A stretch of 64,000 nt of DNA from Candidatus Fredericiella danica (lineage in GTDB: Bacteria > Chloroflexota > Anaerolineae > Caldilineales > Caldilineaceae), in assembly GCA_016713335.1 (NCBI GenBank), contig JADJPH010000023.1, positions 1-64,000 of the forward strand. The letters are read 5' to 3'. Shown one piece after another: positions 18,453 through 28,994 of this stretch (its first letter is position 1; each line of letters begins with the position of its first letter). Made by a program: the position numbers and the translations under genes. Below the pieces are notes generated by a model. It did no database searches. It was not told where the DNA came from and saw nothing but the letters and a program-made list of their open reading frames with translations.

Positions 18453-21400
18453 ATGCTTGACGGCGCTACGCTTCCGGCTGAGCTTCAACCAAGAACCCCG
18501 GTCGAATTGACTTCGGAACTCATTCTCAAGAGAGCCGTCGCCGGCGACCTCGACGAAACCAGCCTGAAAGTCGCACTAAAATCGCTTGCAGAAGAAGCTG
18601 TCAAGTTAGCGGAACAACGTTACCGGCGCCTGTTTGAGGGTGCGCCTGTCATGTATATTACGACGCTGAACCAGGACGGCCACGGGTTGGTGTCAGATTG
18701 CAACCAGCTCTTTCTGTCGTCACTCGGTTATACGCGGGCCGAGGTGATCGGCCAGCCCCTGGAAAAGTTCTATTCCCCCACTTCGCGCTGCAAACTACTT
18801 GCTGGCTATCCGCTCGCACTCAAGGGCAAATTGGGTACTGAAGAACGCGAGTTGCTGTGCAGTGACGGGCGCATCATTCCCACATTGTTTGAAGCCGTCC
18901 CAGAGGTCGATGCGGATGGGCGCGTGATCGGCACGCAGGCATCCTTCGTTGACATTACAGAGCGTAAACGTGTGGAAATGGCGCTCAGCGAGTCGAGTGA
19001 AAAATTCACTCAGATAGCCGAAAACATCCAAGAGGTTTTCTGGATGTTCGACAATGTCCAACAGCGGCTCATTTACCTCAGCCCTGCCTATGAAGAGATC
19101 TGGGGGCAACTCGCTGAGGATACGTATCGGGATGCCAGAGTCTATATCGACGCGCTCTATCCCGACGACCGTAGCATCATGTTCTCGGCATTGGCGCGGC
19201 AGGCGAACGGGGAAAGAACGGAAATGGAATATCGCATCGTCCGCCCAGACGGTGCGATCCGCTGGATTCACGATCGTTCTTTCCCGATATTGGATGCCAA
19301 CGGTGCTGTCGTGCGCACAACGGGGATTGCCGCGGATGTCACCGAGCGCAAACAGGCCGAAATTGCGTTGCGCCTCAGCGAGGAAAAATACCGCGGATTG
19401 ATGGAGAGCCTGGATAGCGTAATCGCGCTGGTCGATTACGACGGGCGCTTTGTCTACATGAATGACGTGGCGGCAGCTCAGATGGGTGGTGCGGTCGCCG
19501 ATCTGACGGGCAAGACGATGGCCGAATTGTTTCCCGAACCGGTTGCCTCCGTCCAATTGGAACACGTCCGAAAGACAATTGATGCCGACACCAGCGCAGT
19601 CTATGAAGCACAATCACGTATTCGCGGCATGCCGCGTTGGTATCGAACCTCGCTGCAGCCGATCCACGATGAGCACGGCAACGTCGCGTTCGCGCTCATT
19701 TACTCGACCGACATTCACGACCTCAAGACGGCGCAACACGAACTACTGGAGCTGAATCGTACGCTTGAGGAACGCGTCGAAGAGCGGACCGTCCAGGTTC
19801 AAGATCTCTATGAGAATGCGCCGACGGGGTATCACACCCTGGATGTGAGCGGCAACTTCGTTCAGATTAACCAGACGGAATTGAATTGGTTTGGGTATGC
19901 CCGTGGCGAAGTCATAGGGAGACCGTTTTCAGACCTGGTCACACACGCTGACCAACGGCAATTCGCGATGGACTTCGCCGTGCTCATGCAAAATGGCTGG
20001 GTGCGCGACCTGGAATACGAGCTGCGTCGCAAAGACGGCTCGACCTTTTCGGCGCTTATCCGTGCCAGTGCGGTCTTTGACGCTGAGCAAAAACCGGTAG
20101 CAAGCCGGTTTACGGTCTTTGACAATACCGAACGGAAACAAGCTGAGATTGCTTTGCGCGAGAGTGAAGAGCAGAACAGACTCCTCTTTGAGGAATCGCC
20201 CGATGCATCCGTGCTGGTCGATGATGCCGGATGCATTGTCAAGGCAAATCGCGCCTACGCTAGTCTGACCAAATACTCCCTGGACGAATTAATCGGCGCC
20301 ACGGCCGGGGAACTAGGCCTGGTCGCAGAAAACACATCGAATGCCATGCGCACCGAAGTGATTCAGGCGATGGTCAGAGGCGACAGTTTTGTGACCATGG
20401 AGCATCCACTCCGATGTGCGGACGGCAGCATCGTCACGGTAGAGAGTCGAATTTTTCTACTCCAGCTCCGTGGCGTCACCCATACCCTGGTCACCAGCCG
20501 CGATATCTCAACGCGCAAGCAAGCCGAAGCAGCGCTGCGCATTGCAAATGCTGAGATCGAACGTGCCATGCGGCTCAAAGATGAATTTCTTGCCAATGTC
20601 AGCCATGAATTGCGCACCCCGTTGAGCGGCGTGTTGGCGCTTAGCGAAACCCTTCAGGAGCAGGTCTATGGCCCACTTAACGCGCGGCAGATAGCGTCGC
20701 TCCGTAACATTGAGCTCAGCGGCCGTCATTTGCTGTCGTTGATCAACGATCTTTTGGATCTCTCAAAGATTGAGGCCGGCAAACTTGAACTCAGCCTTGA
20801 ATCCGTCTCGGTGGATGACGTCTGCCAGGCAAGCCTGGTATTTGTCAAGGAGATCGCCAGCAAGAAACAGATCAAGCTCATTTACGACAGCCCTGATCCC
20901 GAGCTCCATCTCCTTACGGATGCCCGCCGACAGGACACCGGCATTGGCATTGCCGCCAACAGCCTTCCACAACTCTTCCAACCATTCTCGCAACTCGATT
21001 CAGCCCTGGCGCGGCAATTCGAAGGCACGGGTTTAGGGCTGGCGCTGGTGAAACGGTTGGCCATGCAACATGGTGGCGATGTACGCGTCGAGAGCGCCGG
21101 AATTGTCGGCGAGGGGAGCACCTTTACACTTGTCTTGCCCTACACCGACACGCCGGGAAACGCGACAACGCACAGTACAGCGACACAAGACAGTGAACCA
21201 CCGCGGCGACCGGCTAGCGCCCGCGTACTGCTGACTGAAGACAATGAAGTCACGATTGAAGCACTGACCGGCTATCTGGAATACCTGGGATATCAAGTCG
21301 CGGTTGCGCGCACGGGTCCCGAAGCGCTTGAACTTGCCCACCGCTTTGTCCCTGACCTTATTGTAATGGACATCCACTTACCACAAATGGACGGACTTGA

Positions 21401-21590
21401 GGTCACGCGGCGTCTACGCCGCGACGCCAGATTCGCAAACACACCAATTATCGCAGTGACTGCCCTGGCAATGTCCAACGACCGCGAACGCTGCCTGGCG
21501 GCCGGCGCCAACGAATACCTCAGCAAACCTGTACGTGTAAGTGAATTGGCGGTGACCATAAGCCGCCTGCTCGATCCCAAGTTTGCCTGA
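18453..21590 (+). CDS. Multi-PAS hybrid histidine kinase with deleted ATPase N box
   Basis: Start placed at ATG 18453 after AGGG; upstream codons are unconserved. About 1045 residues: five PAS/PAC units in series (several end in 'DITERKR/DVTERKQAE'), a dimerisation helix with the phospho-His in SHELRTPLSGVL, an ATPase remnant, and a C-terminal receiver (LLTEDNEV; DLIVMDIHLPQMDG; Lys in YLSKPV). The ATPase jumps from LLTDARR straight to QDTGIGIAAN, losing some 45-50 residues that normally hold the N box; the frame is intact. EGTGLGLALVK (G2) remains. As written, ATP binding should fail. Either a real inactivating deletion or an assembly error. Confidence 0.85.
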   Translation: MLDGATLPAELQPRTPVELTSELILKRAVAGDLDETSLKVALKSLAEEAVKLAEQRYRRLFEGAPVMYITTLNQDGHGLVSDCNQLFLSSLGYTRAEVIGQPLEKFYSPTSRCKLLAGYPLALKGKLGTEERELLCSDGRIIPTLFEAVPEVDADGRVIGTQASFVDITERKRVEMALSESSEKFTQIAENIQEVFWMFDNVQQRLIYLSPAYEEIWGQLAEDTYRDARVYIDALYPDDRSIMFSALARQANGERTEMEYRIVRPDGAIRWIHDRSFPILDANGAVVRTTGIAADVTERKQAEIALRLSEEKYRGLMESLDSVIALVDYDGRFVYMNDVAAAQMGGAVADLTGKTMAELFPEPVASVQLEHVRKTIDADTSAVYEAQSRIRGMPRWYRTSLQPIHDEHGNVAFALIYSTDIHDLKTAQHELLELNRTLEERVEERTVQVQDLYENAPTGYHTLDVSGNFVQINQTELNWFGYARGEVIGRPFSDLVTHADQRQFAMDFAVLMQNGWVRDLEYELRRKDGSTFSALIRASAVFDAEQKPVASRFTVFDNTERKQAEIALRESEEQNRLLFEESPDASVLVDDAGCIVKANRAYASLTKYSLDELIGATAGELGLVAENTSNAMRTEVIQAMVRGDSFVTMEHPLRCADGSIVTVESRIFLLQLRGVTHTLVTSRDISTRKQAEAALRIANAEIERAMRLKDEFLANVSHELRTPLSGVLALSETLQEQVYGPLNARQIASLRNIELSGRHLLSLINDLLDLSKIEAGKLELSLESVSVDDVCQASLVFVKEIASKKQIKLIYDSPDPELHLLTDARRQDTGIGIAANSLPQLFQPFSQLDSALARQFEGTGLGLALVKRLAMQHGGDVRVESAGIVGEGSTFTLVLPYTDTPGNATTHSTATQDSEPPRRPASARVLLTEDNEVTIEALTGYLEYLGYQVAVARTGPEALELAHRFVPDLIVMDIHLPQMDGLEVTRRLRRDARFANTPIIAVTALAMSNDRERCLAAGANEYLSKPVRVSELAVTISRLLDPKFA

Positions 21591-21803
21591 CGCGTGCTTA
21601 TGCTCGATCCGGAATTTACTGGAAGAACGCCATTGCCCTGGCTGCGGCACCGGGTGCGGCGAAATCGTTGCGCGCCAGGAGCAACTGCAACGGAATTATC
21701 CGCCAAATGGCCGATTAATTGGCAGTTTGACTTGCAGTACAATGGAAGCGCGATCAATGATTGCTGGCGACCAGGCTATGGCCGCGCTTCCGGAAGGCAA
21801 GAT

Positions 21804-23353
21804 ATGTCAGCAACTCGTTCAACCCCAAGCACCGGCATCGAACACGTGATCTTCCAATGGACAGGCATAGGGCCTCATCGCGAAGCGAGTACTGTCCTCA
21901 TTGTCGACGACCAATCGATTGGACGCGATGCCCTGGAAGGGGTGCTGCTCGATCAAGCGTATGACCTGCACTTTGCCGTGGATGGGCTTGACGCCCTCAG
22001 CAAAGCCACAACCATTGTGCCCGACGTAATCTTGTTGGATGTGATGATGCCCGGCATGGATGGCTTTGAAGTCTGTCGTCACCTGCGTGCGGATCCGGTG
22101 CTCAAAGAGGTGCCTGTCATCATGGTCACCGCCCTGGATGACAGGGATTCACGGCTCCGCGGCATCGAGGCAGGCGCCGACGATTTTGCCACGAAACCGT
22201 TCGACCGGGCGGAATTGCGGGCACGTGTGCGGACCATCACGCGTCTCAATCGTTATCGCCGGTTGCTGTCCGAACGTCTGCGGTTCATGCGGGTGGTGGA
22301 ACAAGCCGCGGATGGCTACCTGCTGTTGAATCATCATGACCAGATTCTCTACGCCAATTTGCGGGCGCGACAACTGCTCGGTATTTGTGAGAGTGCAGAC
22401 GAGCCCCAACCGAGTCGTTCCTGGAATTGGCACGCCATTACTTTCAACTCGAACCGGCAACTGCCTGGCAGGGTTGGCCGGCCGCCATGCTGGAGGTGCA
22501 CAAGCGTCAGCTTTTCCTCGTCCGCCCAGAGTCTGCACAGGAGCAGTGCAGTTGGTTTGAAGTCGAGATATTGGATCCGGATACGCGCAGCGAGGGCGAA
22601 TTCCTGATTTCGGTCCACGATGTCACCGCGGCCGTGGTCGCACGCAGAGACATTCGCCGTTTTCACCACGCAGTCAGTCACAAACTGAATACACCGCTCA
22701 ATTTGGTGTTAGGTGGCCTCGAGTTTCTCTCCGAAGAAGGATCAGATCTCACCGGCCTCCAAATTGGCGAAATGTCGAGCCTGGCGCTGGTTGGGGCAAG
22801 ACGGCTGCAAAGCGCCGTTGACGATGTTCTACGTTATCTAAATCAACCCTGGGCGACAGCGCCCGCACAGGGCTGCTTTCCCAAAGATTTGCCCGCTTTG
22901 GTCTCTGAAAATTGTGCTCAGTCCGGTATTTCACAATTCAGTTGCACTGTCGCACCGGATGTGTCACCCAGACGCCTGATGTTGACCTCCGCGGCGATGT
23001 CCGCAATCCTGGACGAAATCCTGGAAAATGCCCAGAAATTTCACCCACAGCACCAACCAATCGTTGAGGTCACGATTCGTGAGCCAACGCCCGGCATGCT
23101 CTCCCTTGTGATCGGGGATGATGGTATCCACCTGTCACCCGAACAACTGGTACACGCGTGGGATCTCTATTTTCAAGGGGAGAAGTGGTTCACGGGCGAG
23201 GTGCCCGGCATGGGGTTGGGGCTCTCACTGGTTGCGTCGTTGGTATGGGGCGTGGGTGGACACTGCAATCTGCTGAATCGCAGCGACTCTCCTGGCATCC
23301 TTGTAGAACTGGCTGTCCCGTTCCAACGCGAAGACTCATTCAAGCCAAACTGA
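21804..23353 (+). CDS. Receiver-linked histidine kinase (one frameshift)
   Basis: Start at ATG 21804, six nt after GGAAGG. About 516 residues. The receiver (STVLIVDDQSIGRD; DVILLDVMMPGMDG; TKPFDRAEL) is followed by a PAS-like segment and a kinase core: FHHAVSHKLNTPLNL with the phospho-His, N box in EILENAQKFHP, GDDGIHLSPE, and PGMGLGLSL. The frame changes near 22405-22418, beside a CCCC run, between QPSRS and FLELARHY. Such proteins are usually phosphorylated by another kinase and then alter their own kinase activity. It lies downstream of the PAS hybrid kinase on the same strand, so a relay between them is plausible. Confidence 0.8.
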
Positions 23354-23377
23354 TCGCTTCGAGCGGCCTGACCTCGG

Positions 23378-24082
23378 CTAGATCCGTTCGAAGTGTGATG
23401 CGTCCAGCACGAACACAGTCGCGGAATACATCGGTAATCCATCTTGGGGCGGATTCGGCGCGGAACGGGTGCGGCAGTTGGCCTGGATGATTTGGACTAC
23501 ATCGTTGACGGCGGCAGATTCTACACCGATGAGCAGGGTTGCATTGCCACGCCGGAAGAAGCCCCCGGCAGAATTGATGCGCGTCAGCCGATGACTGCCT
23601 GCGACAAGTGCTTTCGCCACCGCATCGGCATCTTCATTTTGGATGATTGCCACCACCAGATTCATTGTATTCGCCTCAGTTCTTTGGGCAGTTGCCGCCC
23701 CCGTTACATCGAACTCTTCATCGAAAGCCGGCACGGCATTCCCGCCTTGCAGCCGCAGGAACCGCTTGATCGGAACGCCGAATACGACGCCGCCACCCAC
23801 TTCCACTTCGATCGGCGCCATCATTGGCGTCGACGGCAAACCAATGGCGCCCGGCGATGGCATCGCGTTGATGTACCACTGACGCACCTGGCAAGTTTCA
23901 CGGATGATGGCACCCACGTCATCGCGGCGGGTGTCCTCCACCCCTAAGAGCAGCACAACATTTTCTGCGCCGAGAAACCCGCCGGCCGAATTGATTTGCG
24001 TTACCCGCAACCCTTGCTCGACGAGACGTGCACTGAGTTTGTGGGCATCTGCGCTCTGCACAATTACGACTAATAGTAGCAT
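23378..24082 (-). CDS. Tandem DarA/PstA-like cyclic-di-AMP receptor
   Basis: 234 residues containing two copies of the PII-like c-di-AMP receptor fold in one chain. Copy 1 (residues 1-110) has LVEQGLRVTQINSAGGFLGAEN and VVLLLGVEDTRRDDV; copy 2 (about 140-234) has VAGSHRLTRINSAGGFFRRGN and ATLLIGVES. The 'T/S-GGF-R/G-GN-T-LiGVe' signature is that of PF06153. Known members are single-domain proteins of about 110 residues that form trimers, so this fused form would alter the assembly. It faces the REC-kinase convergently with 25 nt between, and lies 148 nt downstream of cydC on the same strand. Confidence 0.8.
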   Translation of the reverse strand: MLLLVVIVQSADAHKLSARLVEQGLRVTQINSAGGFLGAENVVLLLGVEDTRRDDVGAIIRETCQVRQWYINAMPSPGAIGLPSTPMMAPIEVEVGGGVVFGVPIKRFLRLQGGNAVPAFDEEFDVTGAATAQRTEANTMNLVVAIIQNEDADAVAKALVAGSHRLTRINSAGGFFRRGNATLLIGVESAAVNDVVQIIQANCRTRSAPNPPQDGLPMYSATVFVLDASHFERI

Positions 24083-24229
24083 ATTCCTATCCTAGCGAAT
24101 CGTGACGATCTACGCAAGACAAAAAATATTTTCTCAGCATCAGCTATAACGAAAAATCTCCGCTATCATAGCCTACAAAACCGTGCCTGTCAACGCACCC
24201 GCCTTGACCACACCGGGAGCACTTCAGCT

Positions 24230-25864
24230 TCAATGCAGGCTTACTACACGCGAGTTTGGCAGGGCACGACTGATGCGCTGCGTGATCACGATGGTGGTGC
24301 GACCCATCATGAAGTTGGTGAGACCTACCAGCACTTTCTCTTCCGTCACCGCATCCAACTGGGATGTCGCTTCATCCAAGATCAAAACCGGTGCATTCCG
24401 CAATACGGCGCGGGCAATCGCCAGCCGCTGGCGTTCCCCGCCGCTCAGGCGCACCCCGTTCTCGCCAACCAGCGTCTCGTATCCCAGTGGTAAGGTGCTG
24501 ATGAAGTCGTCAATTTGCGCCACCTGACAGGCATTGATGATTGCCTCTTCGCTTGCATCAGGGTCTGCCACATAGAGGTTGTCGCGAATCGACACATTGA
24601 AGAGGTGCGTGCGCTGCGGCACCACACTTACCCAACGCCGGATATCGTCAGCGCGATACAGATGCAAGTCATGCCCGCCAAGACGAATCTCGCCCAGGTC
24701 ATAGTCCCAAAAGCGTAACAGTAAGTTAACGAAGGTGGACTTCCCTGATCCATTAGGCCCGATAAGAATGGCAGTGACGCCAGCTGGCACAGTCAGGTTG
24801 GCCAGCTGGAGGACCGGAGACTCCGCCGGTGTGTAGCTGAAGGTCAGATCTTGCACCACAATGCTGAACTCGGCGGGCTGCTCCTGGGGCGCAACCGGGT
24901 CGCTAACAGCCGGCGCCACGTCAATCAGCTCAAAGATGCGCTTTGCCGCGGCCTGGCTCGCCTCCAACATCTGGAACGACTGTGCCAAGGGCTGTACCGC
25001 CTCAAAGGCAACGATGGCCGTGAGTGGCAGCAGGGCCAGATAGACGCCGTCGATGGCGCCGCTTGTCACCAACGGGATGGCGATGATTAGGACAGTCAGT
25101 CCTGCCATCCCAGTCAGGAGCGCGCCAAGCCCATTTCCCATCCCGCGGACGAGCGCAAGGCGTTCCTGGGCACGATAGAGATGCTCGCTCAGCCCCAGCA
25201 CCCTTGCCTGTTGGCGCTCCTCAGCCCCATAGGCAACCAGGTCTGCCATGCCTTGCATCTCGTCCACCAACGCGGCATTCATCTCCGCGCGCGTTGAAAT
25301 CAATTCATGTGCAGACGCTGAACTCAACCAGCGCGTCATCAAAGGAAGAACGACGCCGGTCAAAAGGATGAAGATGAGCAGGGCAACCCCGAGCCAAACA
25401 TCGAAACTACCCAGGAGCAGGCACGCCAACACCGTCACAAGCGCGGCGGCAAGGGGCGGAATCACCACGCGCAGGTAGAAGTTTTCCAGGGTCTCAATGT
25501 CGGCAATCGTACGCGACAGCAGATCGCCGCTGCGATATTCCAGCAGACGCGCCGGCGCAAGCGGCTCGATCGCTGCGTAAAACCAGACGCGCAGCCGCGT
25601 CAGGATTCGGAAAGTAGCCTTGTGATTTGTATAGCGTTCGGCGTAACGCAACACAGCCCGCGAAATCGCAAAGAAACGGACTGCCGTGATGATTAGTGTC
25701 AGATCGACGGCGGATGTTACGATCGCAGCCTTGGAGATCAAATAAGCCGACATCGCCATCAGCCCAACACTCGCTCCGGTCGTCGCAAAACTCAGCAGTA
25801 CGCCAAGTGCAATCCACCAGCGAAACGGGCCTATCAGCTTAACTAAGCGAGCTAAAATTATCAT
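24230..25864 (-). CDS. cydC: Thiol reductant ABC exporter subunit CydC
   Basis: About 544 residues from ATG 25864 (MIILARLVKLIG). This start fits the family, although a TTG at 25936 has a better ribosome site (AAGGAG) inside the end of cydD. Six membrane helices precede the ATPase: Walker A in LIGPNGSGKSTF, signature RLSGGERQRLAIAR, Walker B PVLILDEATSQLD. CydDC exports cysteine/glutathione to the outside, which is needed for correct heme insertion into cytochrome bd. It ends the cydA-cydB-cydD-cydC order on the minus strand. The C-terminus is short, ending RALPNSRVVSLH. Confidence 0.9.
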   Translation of the reverse strand: MIILARLVKLIGPFRWWIALGVLLSFATTGASVGLMAMSAYLISKAAIVTSAVDLTLIITAVRFFAISRAVLRYAERYTNHKATFRILTRLRVWFYAAIEPLAPARLLEYRSGDLLSRTIADIETLENFYLRVVIPPLAAALVTVLACLLLGSFDVWLGVALLIFILLTGVVLPLMTRWLSSASAHELISTRAEMNAALVDEMQGMADLVAYGAEERQQARVLGLSEHLYRAQERLALVRGMGNGLGALLTGMAGLTVLIIAIPLVTSGAIDGVYLALLPLTAIVAFEAVQPLAQSFQMLEASQAAAKRIFELIDVAPAVSDPVAPQEQPAEFSIVVQDLTFSYTPAESPVLQLANLTVPAGVTAILIGPNGSGKSTFVNLLLRFWDYDLGEIRLGGHDLHLYRADDIRRWVSVVPQRTHLFNVSIRDNLYVADPDASEEAIINACQVAQIDDFISTLPLGYETLVGENGVRLSGGERQRLAIARAVLRNAPVLILDEATSQLDAVTEEKVLVGLTNFMMGRTTIVITQRISRALPNSRVVSLH

Positions 25865-25925
25865 GGCTGTGTATTGCGTATCACGTGTTGTGTGTCTTGC
25901 ATTTCTCATTGACCATTGACTACTC

Positions 25926-27815
25926 TCAATGTTCAACCAGCTCCTTATCCTTCACAACCTCTCCTTCATGGCTCCTCACCAACCGCCGATATGCTCCCTC
26001 CCTGCCCATGAGCGTCGCATGATCCCCTTCCTCCACAATACGCCCTTGCTCCATCACCACAATGCGATCGGCTGAATAGGCCAGCTTCAGGCGATGCGCG
26101 ATCATGATTACGGTCCGTTTGCGCATCAGTGAGGCGAGGGCCGCCTGGATCTCACGCTCGCTCGCTTCGTCCAGATTAGCGGTCGCCTCGTCCAAAATGA
26201 GCAGGGGTGCATCCTTTAGGAAGGCGCGCGCAATCGCCAGCCGCTGCAACTGGCCACCGCTCAGGCGGGCGCCACGCTCACCCAGTGGTGTGTCATAGCC
26301 TTGCGGAAGCCGATCAATGAACGGTGTGGCGTAGGCAGCGTCTGCCGCAGCCCGAATCTCGTCCATCGTTGCAGACTGCCGCGCCAACCGCAGATTGTCT
26401 GCTACCGTGCCATGGAACAAATGCGGAAGCTGTGGCACCCACGCGATGTTACGCCGCCAGTGCGCGGGGTCAATTGCAGAAAGCGAACTTGTCCCGGCCA
26501 AGATGGTCCCGGCATCCGGATCAATAAACCGCAACAGCAAATTGGCGACAGTGGATTTTCCCGCACCGGTTGCACCAACGAGCGCCACCTTCTGGCCATA
26601 GGGTATGGTGAGTGAGAACCCGCGCAGCGCAGGGCGCTGGCCATGATTGTAGGCGTAATATACGTCGTCGATCGTTAGATCAAAGCGTGCAAGCGCCCCG
26701 GAGGCTGGGGCTGCAACCGCAGTCATGGCGTTCGTTAGGCTGCTGAACGCGGCGGTTGGTGTTACAACGGCATGGCTGGAACCGGCCTTGGACACACCGA
26801 ATGGCGTTGCCACCGGCGTATCAAGGATTGCAAAGATGCGCGTACTCGCTGCTTTGCCCGTGGCGCCACCGTGGTACTTCATCGCAAATTGGCGCAGTGG
26901 CAGAAAGAACTCAGGGGTCAGAATCAATACGGCCAGCGCCGGCGTGAAGGGGATCTGCCCATACATGAGGCGCAGGCTGATTTCGAACGCGACCATGGCG
27001 GTTGCGGCGGTTGCCGCCCACTCCATCACAAGGGATGTCTGGAATGCAGTCGCCAGGACTTCCATGGTCGTGTTACCATAGTGCCGGCTGATCTCCTCAA
27101 TCGTCCGCGCCTGCTCTTTGCTGCGGCCAAACATCTTGAGCGTGCCAATCCCCTGCAGAAGATCAAGGAAAAACGCACTCATCCAACTCATCTCGAGGAA
27201 GCGCCGCTCGGTCAGTTGTTTGGCGCGCGTGCCAATGAGGGCGAGCAGTAGAATCAGCATCGGCCCGGCGAAGATCAATACCAGCGTGCTCCAGGGATCG
27301 AGGATGAGCACCAGCACCAAGATCAAAGCCGGCGCCAGCCCGGCCAGATAGCGAGCCGGCAAGTACTGCGTGACATAGTCGTCTAGTGTCTCGACGCCCT
27401 CGACCGTCACACTGACAAGTTCGCCACTTCGCTCAGCCTGCGTGTAGGCGGGTCCCAACGCCAGGACATGGGTGATCAGCCGCTGGCGTAGCGCGCGCTT
27501 GAGATGAGTCGCTGCATGTTGGGCAAAGATATCGCCCAACCAGAGGGCGCCAAAGCGGGCGACCAGAACCCCAGCCATCATGCTCAGTAAAGGAATAACA
27601 GTGGCGAGCGTAGCATGCTGCAGAAAGACCAGGTCCACGACTCGACTCAGATACCACGCCTGTGCGGCGAACATCGCCGCGGCAAAAAGGCCTACACCAG
27701 TTGACAGGGATAGGAACCACTTTGCGTGCGGGTTGTTTTCGAAAAGACGTCGCTCTGGAGTCAAGGGATGGTTGGTATCAGAAAATCTGCACAATACAAG
27801 AACTGGGAGAATCAC
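25926..27815 (-). CDS. cydD: Thiol reductant ABC exporter subunit CydD
   Basis: About 620 residues with an N-terminal six-helix membrane domain (LFAAAMFAAQAWYLSRVVD) and a C-terminal ATPase: VALVGATGAGKSTVANLL, GARLSGGQLQRLAIARAF, PLLILDEATANLD. It pairs with CydC to export low-molecular-weight thiols. The true start is unclear: the frame opens at GTG 27815, three nt from an inverted repeat, with no ribosome site, and the first ~15 residues may be spurious. It follows cydB after 143 nt. Confidence 0.9.
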   Translation of the reverse strand: MILPVLVLCRFSDTNHPLTPERRLFENNPHAKWFLSLSTGVGLFAAAMFAAQAWYLSRVVDLVFLQHATLATVIPLLSMMAGVLVARFGALWLGDIFAQHAATHLKRALRQRLITHVLALGPAYTQAERSGELVSVTVEGVETLDDYVTQYLPARYLAGLAPALILVLVLILDPWSTLVLIFAGPMLILLLALIGTRAKQLTERRFLEMSWMSAFFLDLLQGIGTLKMFGRSKEQARTIEEISRHYGNTTMEVLATAFQTSLVMEWAATAATAMVAFEISLRLMYGQIPFTPALAVLILTPEFFLPLRQFAMKYHGGATGKAASTRIFAILDTPVATPFGVSKAGSSHAVVTPTAAFSSLTNAMTAVAAPASGALARFDLTIDDVYYAYNHGQRPALRGFSLTIPYGQKVALVGATGAGKSTVANLLLRFIDPDAGTILAGTSSLSAIDPAHWRRNIAWVPQLPHLFHGTVADNLRLARQSATMDEIRAAADAAYATPFIDRLPQGYDTPLGERGARLSGGQLQRLAIARAFLKDAPLLILDEATANLDEASEREIQAALASLMRKRTVIMIAHRLKLAYSADRIVVMEQGRIVEEGDHATLMGREGAYRRLVRSHEGEVVKDKELVEH

Positions 27816-27817
27816 TA

Positions 27818-27905
27818 ATCATCAACAGTTAATAATCAATGGCTAATGCTACGCCCCGTCGACCGCGTTGTGTTCATTAGCCGGTGATTATTGACTGTTG
27901 ATGAT
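27818..27905. repeat. Inverted repeat element, ATCATCAACAGT family, copy 2
   Basis: 31-nt arms at 27818-27848 and 27875-27905 pair with three mismatches around a 26-nt GC-rich loop. The outer ends match the repeat at 11051-11135. It lies between cydB and cydD in the middle of the operon, where a large hairpin could stop or process the transcript. Confidence 0.75.
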
Positions 27906-27958
27906 GAACAATTACGTGGCTATGGCCTCTGCCCAATCACTTCTACACGCATTGACGA

Positions 27959-28979
27959 TTAGTAGCTTTGTGATCCCAATTGCACCCTGCCGCGGAAGAA
28001 GTAATAGACGCCGGCCGTGTAGAGCACCACAAACGGCATGCCAATCAACGCAATGATCAGCATCACCGTCAACGTGTTTGCCTCTGAGGCCGAATTGAAG
28101 ATCGTCAGGTTGTAGGCGGGATTCAACGTGGAGGTCAGCAAGTTTGGGTAAAGCCCGACCGCAGCCGAGAAGAGCAAACCCGCAATCATCGCCGATGAGA
28201 ATAGAAATGCAACAAAATAACGTTCGCGGCGCACCATCAGCCAGGCGATCACCAGCGCCAGCAGCGCCGCCGCCGGGATGATAACCAACCACGGCTGCTG
28301 GAAATAGCGCTCGGAAACCGATGGATGGAAGAAGACCGTCGCCCCAACCACGAGCGTATTCAGCACAAAGAAAATGATCATCAGCCGCGGGAGCCAGCGT
28401 TTGTCACGGACGAGCATGTCATCGCTGACCTTCATACTGAGATAGATCGCGCCATGCGCAGCCAGCATGAAGATCGTCGTAACGCCAATCAACAGCGAGA
28501 ATGGATTCAGCAGGCTGATCAGATTATTCTGGAGGTTTCCACTTGCGTCCAGTTCGACGCCGCGCATGATGTTGCCAAAGGCCACCCCCAGGAGCAGTGC
28601 AATGCCGAGTGAGGACAAAAAGAAAACCCAATCCCAGGTACCCCGCCAGGCAGGCGAGGGACGTTTGCTGCGGAATTCGATGGCGACCGTGCGCAGAATT
28701 AGCACCAGTAGCACAAGCATCATCGCCAGAAGCCGGAGAAGAGCGAGGCATAGACCATGGGAAACGCTGCAAAGAGCACACCACCCGCCAACACCAACCA
28801 AACCTCGTTGCCATCCCAGACCGGACCGATGCTGTTGAGTGAGATCCGGCGGTCGGTGTCCGACTTCGCCAAAAAGGATGCAAGATGCCGACGCCGAGGT
28901 CGAAACCATCCATGATTAGGTAACCCGTAACGACAACAATAAAGATCACGTACCAGATTACATTGAGATCGAGTGACAT
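27959..28979 (-). CDS. cydB: Cytochrome bd quinol oxidase subunit II (two frameshifts)
   Basis: About 340 residues in three frame segments. The start (ATG 28979) reads MSLDLNVIWYVIFIVVV and TGYLIMDGFDLGVGIL, the typical CydB opening. The middle segment, NSIGPVWDGNEVWLVLAGG (third frame, about 28870-28745), holds the conserved GPVWDGNEVWL motif. The last segment has the remaining membrane helices to RVQLGSQSY. Breaks fall near 28870 and 28740. CydB packs against CydA and stabilises the heme site of the oxidase. It is 15 nt downstream of cydA. Confidence 0.9.
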
Positions 28980-28994
28980 GGTATGTGCTTCCTC

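Noticed and set aside
27959..28979. Programmed frameshifting in cydB and other split genes
   Set aside because: Breaks occur at many unrelated sites, with no slippery heptamer plus structure pattern seen; sequencing indels explain them better.
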